64,000 bases of DNA. Source: Pseudophaeobacter leonis (GTDB lineage Bacteria; Pseudomonadota; Alphaproteobacteria; Rhodobacterales; Rhodobacteraceae). A program made the translations under genes and the position numbers. Where the stretch lies: positions 91,419 to 155,418 of the forward strand of contig NZ_MWVJ01000105.1 of NCBI RefSeq assembly GCF_002087335.1, in the 5' to 3' direction. This document shows, piece after piece, positions 8,678-18,580 of this stretch. Numbering within the stretch: position 1 is the first letter of the stretch; each line of letters starts with the position of its first letter. The notes under the pieces were generated by a model. That model was not told the DNA's origin. It made no database searches and saw nothing but the letters and a program-made list of their open reading frames with translations.

Positions 8678-9092
8678 TCAGACCGAAGCCTTTCTAATGG
8701 CTCGGTCCACCGCATTCCATGCTTGTCTTCGGGTGACCGAGGTTACCCCCTGAACTACCGTGACAAAGTCTTGGCGATTTGAAGCGACGGCCTCGATCCC
8801 AAATTCATTGATCAATCTCTCTGCTTCAATCCGCTGAGTGCTGAGTTTTGGAGATCTTGCGTTATGCCAGGAAAATGGTCCTTTTATTTCAATGTGATAG
8901 TAGTTCTCACTTTTATCCCACTCGGCCCGCCACCAAATCAGCCCCTTACGTGACTTTAACACACCAGTCAAAAACAGGTCGGTTTTCGAGTTTCTCACTC
9001 AAGTTTCCCACGTTGATGATCCGTTCCCTAAGACTCTGAGCCTCCTTTGCCAGGCGTTTTTGTCTCGCACCCTTCGAATATTTGTGAACCAT
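8678..9092 (-). pseudogene. Possible reverse-strand hypothetical gene with a frameshift
   Basis: An open frame of 106 aa (8678-8998, minus) encodes a soluble protein with a WWRAEWDKSENYYHIEIKGPF segment split here by frame only at its N-terminus. The other minus frame upstream (from ATG 9092, MVHKYSKGARQKR) reads into the same region and ends in KLENRPVF, which would join smoothly to FLTGVLKSRKG if one base in the poly-A run 8970-8974 were changed. The joined product would be about 138 aa. No family is recognised. The flanks 8557-8677 and 9093-9525 contain nothing supportable. Confidence 0.3.
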
Positions 9093-9525
9093 CGACAGGC
9101 TTGTGAACCCGTCCTTTGCGCCACACTGGCCGCGGCGCAGCATTTGCAGTTTTGGCTCGAAGCAAACCTGCAGAAATCTAACGCTATCGCGTCGTTGTTT
9201 TTGTCGTGCTCAGAGGTGAGGGTTTGATGCACTGGGTGATCCGGAGTGCGACGGGTCGGCTGAATTATGTCTAGAAAGGGCCTCTGGAATAGGGTAGCGC
9301 TATGAGTTCCTGTTTCTTGCTCGCTGTCGCAAGTATTTGCGCCTAGGGGCGTATTTACTTCTGCGAAGACTTTACCGTTTGGATTTCCTGGATGTCGTTA
9401 CCTGCCAGCCCGCGCGCCGCATTAAATTGCGATCATACCTACTTTTATGACGCGCCTTTGGCCCTCCCGGTCGCCAATAATGAACCGGCTCCCGGCTGCG
9501 GGCATTTGCAAGCAAGGTTGAAGCC

Positions 9526-10598
9526 GTGAGTGATATCGCAAATAACCAGAAAGGCGACAAAGGCCCCTTGATGCTACTGTCTTCGGGCTTTTCTGATTGG
9601 CTTGAGGCGGCTGACGTATCGCTGGCCTCACGACTTATCAGGCGGGCCGTTTGTTTTTCATTGGCCGCAAAACCGATGGAGGCGTGCGTGCCCATGAGCG
9701 CATGATCGAACAGTGCCAGGGCCTGTGGACGGATGGAAGCTCGCTCTGGGTTAGTGGCCTCTACATGCTCTGGCGGTTCGAGAACGTGCTGCGCAATGGT
9801 GCGACCACGCCGGTGGGCGCAGATAGCAAGTTTGTTCCCGTAGAGGGGCGGGTGGTCGGGCGCACGGATGTGCACGACATCGGCCTTGGTGAAATCGAGG
9901 GCGTCCGGCGTCCGGTTTTCGTCAACACGCTGTTCAACTGTCTCGCTACGATCAGTGACACGGCAAGCTTTCGACCCATATGGCGGCCGAACTTCATTAG
10001 TGCTCTGGTTGCAGAGGACCGCTGCCATCTCAACGGGCTGGCAATGGAGGGAACCCGACCCGCCTATGTCACCGCCGTGAGCCGCTCGGATGTCTTTGAC
10101 GGCTGGCGCGACCGTCGGCACGATGGCGGTGTTGTGATTGACGTAGCCAGCAATGAGATCGCAGCCAGTGGTCTGTCGATGCCGCATTCCCCACGCCTGT
10201 ACGATGGGAAGCTGTGGCTCTTGAATTCGGGGGCCGGTCAATTCGGCTATATCGATCCAATGGATGGCAGGTTTACGCCGGTCTGTTTCTGTCCTGGCTA
10301 TGCCCGCGGGCTCGCTTTCATCGGGCGGCATGCTGTCATTGGCCTGTCGCGTCCCCGTAATGGTGGCGCGTTCTCTGGGCTGGCACTTGATGAGCGCCTC
10401 TCCGAAAGGGACGCATCGGCGCGCTGTGGGCTACTGATCGTCGACATCGACAGCGGCAGCGTTGTTGAATGGTTGCGGTTCTCGCATACGATTGACGAGC
10501 TCTATGACGTTGCGGTCTTGCCAGGGGTACGATCTGCCGAAGCGATCGGCTTCAAATCCGACGATATCCAGCGTGAGATCACGATCGAGCACCCTTAA
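9526..10598 (+). pseudogene. TIGR03032 family protein, frameshifted
   Basis: The long segment 9651-10598 (315 aa) has features of the TIGR03032 family of uncharacterised bacterial proteins, with beta-propeller-like repeats such as MPHSPRLYDGKLWLLNSGAGQ and GYARGLAFIGRHAVIGLSRPR. The family N-terminus (SLAxTTYQAGRLFFIGRK) is present but split: the frame starting at GTG 9526 reads GFSDWLEAADVSLAS and a missing base at about 9628 moves TTYQAGRLFFIG into the second frame. The full product would be about 357 aa, the usual length. Its role is unknown. An FG-GAP/RTX gene lies downstream. Confidence 0.65.
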
Positions 10599-10889
10599 GC
10601 CCGGCGGTGCGACGCCTTGGCGTTCATCTGATGATACAAGACCTGTGCGCTGCAGGCTTATCGCGGGCTACGGTTGGTTCCCTGCGCCCGCAGCCTCGAG
10701 ATGCGCAAGGGGGGCTGTCGAAACGCCTCGCGAACTACGGGGTTTCATCTTTGATTGATGTGACTTGCGATATTTTAATCATGTGTGCTATTTGCATTTC
10801 AAGTGTTTTGAATTTTCTTTTTTTGCGAAATCAGGATGATATCAGACATCGCGCGAAATTAGCTCAGGTATTGAACGGAGATCGCCGCA

Positions 10890-12968
10890 ATGGCTCAGTT
10901 TAACACAACCTCGTTTGGTATTGGCATCAGTCCAGTTTCCAATGCCACTGCTGATCTGGACGGTGACGGTGACCTGGATCTTCTGGCCACCAACTATATT
11001 AGCGACAACGTTTCTGTGCTGCTGGGCGATGGGAGTGGAGGCTTCGCGCCGACCGCTACTGTGCCGGCCACCAATGGCCCGCGTCAGGTCGTGGTTGGGG
11101 ATCTCGACGGCGACGGCGATATCGATTTTCTCGCCTCCAACTATTCCGGCAACGATGTCACGGTTGCGCTCAATAACGGCAGCGCCGCTTTCAGCGTGTC
11201 GTCCGTCGCAGTGGGGAGCACGCCTCGCGGTCTGGCCACTGCTGATATTGATGGCGACGGGGATCTGGACATTGTTTCCGTCAATTACGGTTCAGACAAC
11301 CTGTCTGTCGCGTTGAACAACGGCAACGGCACCTTTGCAGCGGCCACCACGGTTGCGAGCGGAGGAGTCCGACCGGTCCAGATGGTCATTGCGGATTTCG
11401 ACGGCGACGGTAACGCTGATCTTGCAGTCACCAACAACAGTGACAACAACCTCGGCATACTGATTGGAAACGGCGACGGGACCTTTAACGCGGCGACGCT
11501 TGTCACCACTGGTTCTGGCCCTCGGGGCCTGACGACTGGTGACGTAAACGGCGACGGGCATGCCGACCTTGTGGTCACAGATTTCAGCGCAAATACTGCC
11601 TCGATCCTGCTCAACAACGGCAACGGCACCTTTGCCGCGCGCACGACGGTTGCGACCGCAAATAATCCCTATGATGTAAAGCTGGGCGACCTCGACGGCG
11701 ATGGCGACCTCGATATGGTGGTCAGCAATTCCGGCTCCAGCTCTCTGAGTGTGTTTTTCAACGATGGCGCGGGTGGCTTTACCGCGGCGAGTGATTCGCC
11801 TTTCGCGGTCGGCGTCTCTCCCGGTGGTCTGACGCTGGGCGACTTCGACGGTGATGGCGACCTGGACATCTCGAGCGCGAACTTCGGCTCGAACACCGCC
11901 AGTATCCTGATCAATACCATGTCGCGCTATTCGATCGCCTCCGCCGGTTCGGTGTCGGAAGGGACGGCTGTGGGGGCCGGTGGGGTTCTTGCCTTTACCG
12001 TCAGCCGCACAGCCACGTCGGAAGCAGAGGATGTCACCTATACCCTCAGCGGTACGGCGACAGCTGGCACCGACTATACCGCTCCGAGTGGCACCGTCAG
12101 CTTTGCCGCAGGCCAAGAGACTGCAGAGATCCAAATTTCGCTTACGCCAGATGCCATCAAGGAAATGAGCGAAACCATTGTTGTAGACCTCACCGGCGTT
12201 AGCGGCGAGGGTTTCATTGCCGCCTCTGCTGCCAGCGCCACGGGCACAATCGCCAATGACGATCACAATACCGTCTCTGGCGGCGACACCGATGATTACC
12301 TGGCCGGGACCGGCAACAGAGACTTTCTCTTCGGCAACGGGCAACGACGTGATCATCGGTGGTGATGGCAACGACCGCATCCTGGGCGGCGCCGGCGATG
12401 ACAAGATTTTTGCGGGCGCCGAGGATCAGGGCAATGACGTGGTCTTTGGTGATGCCGGGGACGACGTGATTTACGGCGGTGGCGGCAACGACTATCTGTA
12501 TGGCGGGTCGGCAGCGACACGATTTATGCCAGCAAGGGTGACGACTATCTCTGGGGCGATGTCGGCAATGACATTCTCTATGGCGGCCAGGGCCGTGATA
12601 TTCTGCGCGGCAATACCGGCAACGATAAGATCTACAACGGCGCCGGCTCAGATACCGTTGATGGCGGCAAGGGCGCTGACACAATTTTTGGCGGCGCTGG
12701 GAATGACCTGCTTTATGGTGGCAACAAGCACCGCTCGGGCGGGGATGGGGCTGAGGATGTGTTCATTTTCACCGCGACCAGTGGCAAGGATAGAATCGTT
12801 GATTTTGAACAGGGGATCGATGTGATCAACCTGCGCAAACTCGATGTTGATTTCTCCGACCTCGTCATAAGCGACGGCAATGTTGTCACGATTGAGGGTA
12901 TCGACTCGTCCGATCTGACTATCACCGTGAGCGGTGCTACGCTGACCGAGAGTGATTTCCTTTTCTAG
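10890..12968 (+). pseudogene. FG-GAP (VCBS) / Calx-beta / RTX secreted calcium-binding protein, two compensating frameshifts
   Basis: ATG 10890 has ACGGAGA upstream. Residues 1-345 contain at least seven FG-GAP/VCBS repeats with Asp-rich calcium loops (DLDGDGDLDLL, DFDGDGNADLAV). Residues about 350-450 are a Calx-beta domain ending in TGTIANDD. The rest is hemolysin-type RTX nonapeptides (GGDGNDRILGGAGDD) with a C-terminal region (about 12750-12968) suited to type I secretion, since no signal peptide is present. An extra G in GGG (12339-12341) and a missing base near 12508 shift the frame and then restore it, so start and stop are in the same frame; the ancestral length is about 692 aa. It is probably an extracellular adhesin or surface protein. 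The secretion ATPase is not nearby. Confidence 0.75.
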
Positions 12969-12991
12969 CCGATATAACGTCGCCAACTGGG

Positions 12992-13020
12992 AAAGGGAGC
13001 CGAGGGGCTCCCTTTCGTTC
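12992..13020 (+). terminator. Strong intrinsic terminator
   Basis: AAAGGGAGCC, loop GAGG, GGCTCCCTTT: a perfect 10-bp stem followed by CGTT, 24 bases after the RTX stop. The A-rich left arm means it could also act on the converging siderophore operon. Confidence 0.8.
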
Positions 13021-13178
13021 AGGCTCTGGATTCAGCACCTGTCATAGCCAGTTGACGACGCTTGCGGCGGGCTGCCTCTGTGTGGAGCAGCAGACAGGCT
13101 CGCAAAGCCACTCTCCACGTTCACCATACATTCTTGATATGAGGCGGGGAGGCTGACCTATCGCCTGCCTCGTTTGTC

Positions 13179-14878
13179 TCATGACAGGCGGGCATAAAGC
13201 CCGTTTTGGGCGCGCAAGTCGTCATGTGTGCCAGCCTCAACCCTTTGCCCTGCCTGCATAACAATGATCTGATCGGCATGTCTCACGGTTTCCAGGCGAT
13301 GCGCGATGACCAGCGTCGTGCGCCCCTTTGAAAGCTGCTCCAAGGCCTGTTGGATCTCACGCTCCGTCTCTCGGTCCAGGGCCGAGGTCGCCTCGTCGAG
13401 AACCAGGATCGGCGGATTTTTGAGAAAGGCGCGGGCAATGGCGACGCGTTGTTTCTGACCACCGGACAACATCACACCGCGCTCGCCTACGACTGTGTCG
13501 AGGCCATCGGGGAGACGCGCGACAAGCGCGCTCAACTGTGCGTTCTCGACCGCGGCATGCAGTTCGGCCTCGCTGGCGCCTAGCTTGCCGTACAGGATAT
13601 TGTCACGCAGGGTGGATCCGAACAGGAACACGTCCTGCGACACCAGTCCAATCTGCGCGCGCAGACTGTTCAGGGTCATGTCTGCGATGTCGATCCCGTC
13701 GATGGTTATTCTGCCGCAAGTTGGGTCATAAAACCTTGGCAACAACGCCAAAAGCGTCGTCTTGCCAGCGCCGGAGGGGCCGACAAAGGCCACGGTTTCT
13801 CCGGCCTTTATTGTGATCGTGACACCCTGCAGAACGGGTAAAGGGCTGTCATAGGCAAAGGACACATTCTCGAACCGCACCTCGCCCCTGAAAGCCGGCG
13901 CCGGGCCTGCGTTCGGGCGGTCGCTCACATCGCATTCGGTTGCCAGCAGCTCAACGTAGCGCTGAAAGCCTGCGATGCCACGCGGATAGGTCTCGATCAC
14001 GGCAGCGATTTTTTCCAGTGGGCGGAAAAACACGCTCACCAGCAGCAAAAAGCCGACAAAGCCTCCCGTGGTCAAGGTGCCCTGCAGCACAAACCCCGCG
14101 CCTGCGACCATCACCACGACCTGCACGAAACGCAGCCCCATATATTGTATGGCGCTGGCTTTTGCCATGATCGCATAGGCCGATAGTTTGGTGTCGCGAT
14201 ATGCGGCATTGTCGCGGGCAAACAACTCTTCTTCGTGGCGCTCATTGCCAAAGGCCTGCACCACGCGGATGCCGCTGATTGCCTCTTCCAGCCGGACGTT
14301 AAACGCCCCGACGCGGGCGTAGATATCGCGCCAGGAGCGGGTCATGCGCGCGCCGTATACGGCGACAACCCAGACCATCAGCGGCACAATCACAGCCGTG
14401 ATCAGGGCAAGGGTGACATGCAGGTTCATCATCAGCAAAAAGGCCCCGACAAAGGTCATCACCGCGATGAAAAGGTCTTCTGGGCCGTGATGGGCGACCT
14501 CGCCTATTTCTTCGAGATCGCGGGTCACACGGGCCACCAGTTTGCCGGTGCGGGCGCGCGGTCATACCAGCGCCACGACAGGCGGGTGAGATGCGCAAAG
14601 GCGCGGCGCCGCATTTCCGTTTCGATCTCAATTCCCAGCCGATGGCCCCAGTAAATCACAATCCCCATGAGCAGCGTGTTGAAGGCATAGACCAGCAACA
14701 ATCCGGTCGCCGCCAGAACGGTCAGCCCCCAGTCCCCCAGCGGCAAAAGGGGGTCAATAAACGCGGTGATGGCGAGGGGGAAGGCAAGTTCGAGAAGGCC
14801 GGAGAGAACGGCAGAGCCGAAATCGACCCAGAACAGGCGTGTATGAGGGCGGTAGTATTCAAAAAACTGGCGAAGCAT
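13179..14878 (-). pseudogene. ABC exporter (fused membrane and ATPase domains), frameshifted
   Basis: The ancestral product is about 567 aa: six transmembrane helices (residues 1-310) and a nucleotide-binding domain with Walker A GPSGAGKTT, Q-loop SQDVFLF, signature LSGGQKQR, Walker B ILVLDEATSALD and switch His AHRLETV. The start is taken at ATG 14878 (MLRQFFEYYRP); an upstream ATG at 14998 would overlap the ATPase gene and add a low-complexity extension. A base is missing near 14550-14560 (CGCGCGCCCG, minus strand), splitting WYDRA from LVARVTRDLEEIGEVAHHG. As the last gene of the siderophore operon it may export or process the siderophore or a breakdown product, as paired exporters do elsewhere; this is inference. 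Confidence 0.8.
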
Positions 14879-14892
14879 AGGGCTGGCTTTCG

Positions 14893-14937
14893 GATGACTG
14901 GCTTGCAGATGACTGTCTTGCAGATGACTGGCTTTGG
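14893..14937. repeat. Three 15-bp tandem repeats
   Basis: GATGACTGGCTTGCA is present three times with one or a few changes (14893-14907, 14908-14922, 14923-14937). It sits in the 61-base gap between the ATPase and exporter genes. Confidence 0.85.
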
Positions 14938-14939
14938 GA

Positions 14940-15704
14940 TCAAAGCGGGTGAACAACGGGGCTGGGCTGGGCATTGATAACCTGCATGGGCACGCCATAG
15001 ATACGCTGAAGCGCCTCGGGGCTGAGCAGCTCTTTCACGCCGCCCTCAAGCACAACGCGGCCTGCGTCGAGCGCGATGACATGATCGCAGAACCTCACGG
15101 CCATATTGACGTCATGCAGGACGACAACGGCCGAGAGTGCGCCTGTGTGCACCGTCTCACGCAACAGGCCCAGCACCTCGATTTGGTGGGCCACATCCAG
15201 CGCAGAAATCGGCTCGTCCAGCAGCAGAGTGCGCGCGCTCTGCGCCAGCATCATGGCGATCCAGCCGCGCTGCTTTTCTCCGCCTGACATGGTATCCACC
15301 AGTTGGTCGCGCTTATCCGTGAGGCCGCATCGCGCAATCGCTGCGTCAATCAGGGACTGGTCCTCAGGTCCGAGACGCCCCAGGGCACCGCGCCACGGAT
15401 AGCGCCCCAGCGCCACAAGTTCACTGAGCAAAAGCCCCTCGGTTGCTGGCGTCACCTGCGGCAGAAAGGCAAGGTCGCGGGCAAAATCCTTTGCCTTCCA
15501 GTCCCGCAGGTCTTTGTCGGCATACTGGATGGCGCCACTGCTTGGCCGGGTTTGCGCGGCGAGCATTTTCAGCAGCGTCGATTTCCCGGACCCGTTGCGC
15601 CCGACAAGCGCCGTGATCCCGGTCTCAACTGACAGGGTCAGGCGATCCACCAGCCGTCTGTTGGGCACGTCGAAGCAGACATTGTTGAGCGAAAAAAGAG
15701 TCAT
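14940..15704 (-). CDS. fhuC: Ferric siderophore ABC transporter, ATP-binding protein
   Basis: 254 aa, the usual length. Walker A is GRNGSGKST (residues 36-44), the signature is MSGGEKQRGWIA, Walker B is TLLLDEPISALD, and the switch His is in VVLHDVNMA. It energises the FhuB-like permease to bring ferric siderophore across the inner membrane. It overlaps the permease gene by four bases. The gene set (receptor, Tat-type binding protein, double-length permease, ATPase) matches the hydroxamate Fhu system, so the symbol is used by analogy; the exact siderophore is not known. Confidence 0.85.
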   Translation of the reverse strand: MTLFSLNNVCFDVPNRRLVDRLTLSVETGITALVGRNGSGKSTLLKMLAAQTRPSSGAIQYADKDLRDWKAKDFARDLAFLPQVTPATEGLLLSELVALGRYPWRGALGRLGPEDQSLIDAAIARCGLTDKRDQLVDTMSGGEKQRGWIAMMLAQSARTLLLDEPISALDVAHQIEVLGLLRETVHTGALSAVVVLHDVNMAVRFCDHVIALDAGRVVLEGGVKELLSPEALQRIYGVPMQVINAQPSPVVHPL

Positions 15705-17712
15705 GCGTGTCTCCGTCCAAGAAGGGCCATGAACAGCCAGGGCGCGCCGATCAGCGTGGCAAAAAGCCCAAGTGGCAGATCATAGGGGTAGCTGGCAGTG
15801 CGGGCGCCAAAGGCCGCCAGGCTCATCAAAAGGGCGCCCAGACACCAGCTCGCGGCGAGAAAGGGAGCGGGGCGCAACAGGCCAAGGCTGCGCGCAATAT
15901 GGGGGGCCATCAGGCCAATAAAGCTCACCGGGCCTACCAAAACGCTTGCAGCGCCGGTTGCCAGTCCCGCCGCAAGCACAAGGCCCAGCCGCACCCGCCC
16001 AAGCTGCATCCCCACACCCCGGGCGACATCCGCGCCGAGGGGCAGGATCTCGAACCACCGAGCGAGCAAAAGTGCAGCCCCCAGCCCGACCGCGGCCAGG
16101 ATGGCCAGGGCCAGTGCACCGGCGACAGTGGCGCGTGCCGCACTGCCTGCAAGCCAGCCCAAAAGCGTCCAGGCGCGCGGATCACCAGAGGCCATGATAG
16201 CGGCCAGCAGCGCCGTGGCAAAAGCCCCAACCGCCAGACCCGCCAGCAAGAGCCGCGCCGGGGCCATATCGGCGCGCATGGCATAGGCAGACAGAATAAT
16301 CAGCGTCACCGCAGCCCCCGTGGAGGAGCCTAAGGCGAGGGCAAAGGGCGACGGGGCAGGGGTCAGAAACAGGGTTGCGGCATATCCCAGTGCCCGCCGC
16401 CAGTGACGCCAAGAACCTCGGGGGCGGCCATGGGATTGGCGGTGAGTCGTTGCAACACCGCACCCGACAGCGCCAATAGCGCTCCGGCAGAGGCAGCCGC
16501 CAAAATGGCCGTGGCGCGCAGGGGCCGGAAGGTGGCGGCGATGGCGCCGGAGATCATCCCCCAGCCATCGGGGCCGCGACCGCCAAACAGGCTCAGCACC
16601 GTCAGGATGAGCGTCGCACAGGCCAGCAGACCACCCCGTCTCCACGGGTGTTTGGCACGCGGCGGCAGGGTCTCATTGCGTTCGGTTTCGGGCGGCACGA
16701 TATGGCGCAGTTTGGGCAGCAACGCGATCAGGAGCGGCCCGCCGATCAATCCCGTCAAGGCGCCGGTTGGCAAGGCAGGCCCGCCAAAGGCCACAAGCGC
16801 TATGAGCCCGCTGTCAACGACAGACAACAGCACCGCCCCCGCTAGCGGTGACGCCAGCAGCACCTGTGCGACAGAGCGCGCCCCAAGACGCCGCACCAGC
16901 GCCGGTGCGGCCAGGCCGACAAAACCGACGAGGCCAACCTCGGCGGAGACCATGCCGGAGAGAAACACTGCAAGCGTCAGCGCAGCGAGACGTATCAGGC
17001 CAACCCGCGCGCCCAGGGCTTTGGCCGTGGCGCCGCCAAGGCTGAGAACCACCAGCGGACGCACCAAAAGTGCGGCCCCCATGCCGCCAAGGATCAGAAC
17101 CCCGATGAGCCGACACACCCCGTGCCAGCTGTCTTGTGTCAGCGCGCCGCCATTCCAGATAACCAGCGACAACAGGTAGTGCCCTTGTCCCAGGGTGAGG
17201 GCGGTTGAGATGGCAGAGGCGAGCATCCCCACCAGCATCCCGGCGATTGTCACGGTGACGGGGGCAAAGCCACGCCGGGCCGCAAGGGCCATGACGAGCC
17301 CGACCGCCAGGGCGCCGCCAATCAGCGCCACGGGGCCGCGCCCAAGCGCCAGCGCCTCGGGCCAGATCAGGGTGGCGAAAACCAGCGAAAGCTGGGCTCC
17401 GGAGGCGACACCAAGCGTGGTCGGATCAGCCAGCGGATTGCGCAGGACCACCTGCATCAGGGCCCCGGACAGGCCCAGCAAAGCGCCAATGAGCAGCGCC
17501 AGCACCGCGCGCGGCATCAGGCCAAAGGCAAAGAAAATCTGTTCAGGCACAAGGCCATCCGGATCGGCCAGGGGCAGGACCCATTGGGAAAAAGGCAGCG
17601 CGTTCAGGGCCGCAACACTCCACAGGCCAGTGGAGACGAGGCCAGCGGAGACGAGGGCAACCAAGATAAGGGCAGCCGAGCCGGGGGCGGCAACAGACAG
17701 CAGGCGGCTCAT
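15701..17712 (-). pseudogene. fhuB: Ferric siderophore ABC permease, double-length (FhuB-like), frameshifted
   Basis: Two FecCD permease halves are fused as in FhuB (about 670 aa, about 20 membrane helices). The first half runs 17712 to about 16700 (residues 1-330, with LMQVVLRNPLADPTTLGVASGA). The second has the equivalent LTANPMAAPEVLGVTGG followed by the break. In plus coordinates the frame breaks at about 16390-16400 (a G/C run, GGCGGCGGGC on the minus strand). The second frame resumes as ALGYAATLFLTP and continues cleanly to RRHA. The whole span is one base short of a multiple of three. The second half ends four bases into fhuC. Confidence 0.85.
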
Positions 17713-18569
17713 GCGGTTTCCAAAGCGGTCACAAGGTTATCGGCAAAACGCAGCGCCGAGGGCGCGCCACCAAAGGGGTGGTTGTCGTTCAGCTGTATCA
17801 CACGTCCGGCGCGCACCGGGTGCAGCGCGGACCAGAGGGCGCTTTGCGCGATGGCCCGGCGTGCAGAGACAGGCAGCGGCCCGGCAATAACCAGCCGCGC
17901 CTCGGGAAAGGCGAGAAGTTTGGCCAATGGCACAGGCGCGTTGAAGCCAAATTCAGTGTCGCCGCTCCAGGCATTTGACAGGCCAATGCGGGTCAATGCC
18001 CCGCCATAGACGCTGTCGGTGCCGTAGATTTGCACGTGGCGGGCGTCTCCGACCGTCATGAGAATGCAGGGCCTGCCCGCAAAGGCCGCGGCCCGTTGTG
18101 CCAGGTGATCGAATGCCGCCTCGTACTGGGCGCGGATCTGTTGGCCATGGCGGCCAAGACCCAGATGCACGGCCAGAGATTCCAGCGCCGACAGGACCTT
18201 GGGCAGGGCGGGGTCGTTGGGGACAAACAGCGGGCGCGTGTAAACTGGCGCGATCCGCTGCAACTGCGGCTCAATGAAGCTGTAGTAATTCGAGGACAGG
18301 ATCAGATCAGGGGCCACGAGGCTCAGCGCTTCGAGATTGGGGGCACCGCGCAGTCCGAGGTCGGCGCAGTCCGGTGGCAGGGTGACGGCAGAGGCCCGGA
18401 TGAACTGCCGCTTTTCCGCCAGGGCCACCAAAGGCAACTGCAGGGCGGCAGCCGTTTCCGCCATCGCCCAATCGATTGCCGCGAGGCGCGGCTGGCTGGT
18501 TGCCCAAACAGGTGTTGCCACAAGAGCCGAAGCTCCTGTGGCAACAAACGCACGACGCGTCAGGGTCAT
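17709..18569 (-). CDS. fhuD: Siderophore-binding periplasmic protein (FhuD-like)
   Basis: 286 aa from ATG 18569; the longer start at 18587 overlaps the receptor gene. The N-terminus has LTRRAFVATG and a hydrophobic stretch ending in ATPVWA, a Tat-type signal, as in several FhuD homologues. The rest follows the helical-backbone binding-protein fold: GLRGAPNLEALSLVAPDLILSS, and RPCILMTVGDARHVQIYGTDSVYGGALTRIGLSNAW. It delivers the ferric siderophore to the permease. It overlaps the permease gene by four bases. Confidence 0.8.
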   Translation of the reverse strand: MTLTRRAFVATGASALVATPVWATSQPRLAAIDWAMAETAAALQLPLVALAEKRQFIRASAVTLPPDCADLGLRGAPNLEALSLVAPDLILSSNYYSFIEPQLQRIAPVYTRPLFVPNDPALPKVLSALESLAVHLGLGRHGQQIRAQYEAAFDHLAQRAAAFAGRPCILMTVGDARHVQIYGTDSVYGGALTRIGLSNAWSGDTEFGFNAPVPLAKLLAFPEARLVIAGPLPVSARRAIAQSALWSALHPVRAGRVIQLNDNHPFGGAPSALRFADNLVTALETA

Positions 18570-18580
18570 CAGCGGCTGTT

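Noticed and set aside
9372..10331. Minus-strand open frame of 319 codons
   Set aside because: Antisense to the TIGR03032 coding frame, which has clear family motifs.
11292..12404. Minus-strand open frame of 370 codons across the RTX gene
   Set aside because: It is antisense to Asp-rich calcium repeats, and the composition follows from the repeats; no motif.
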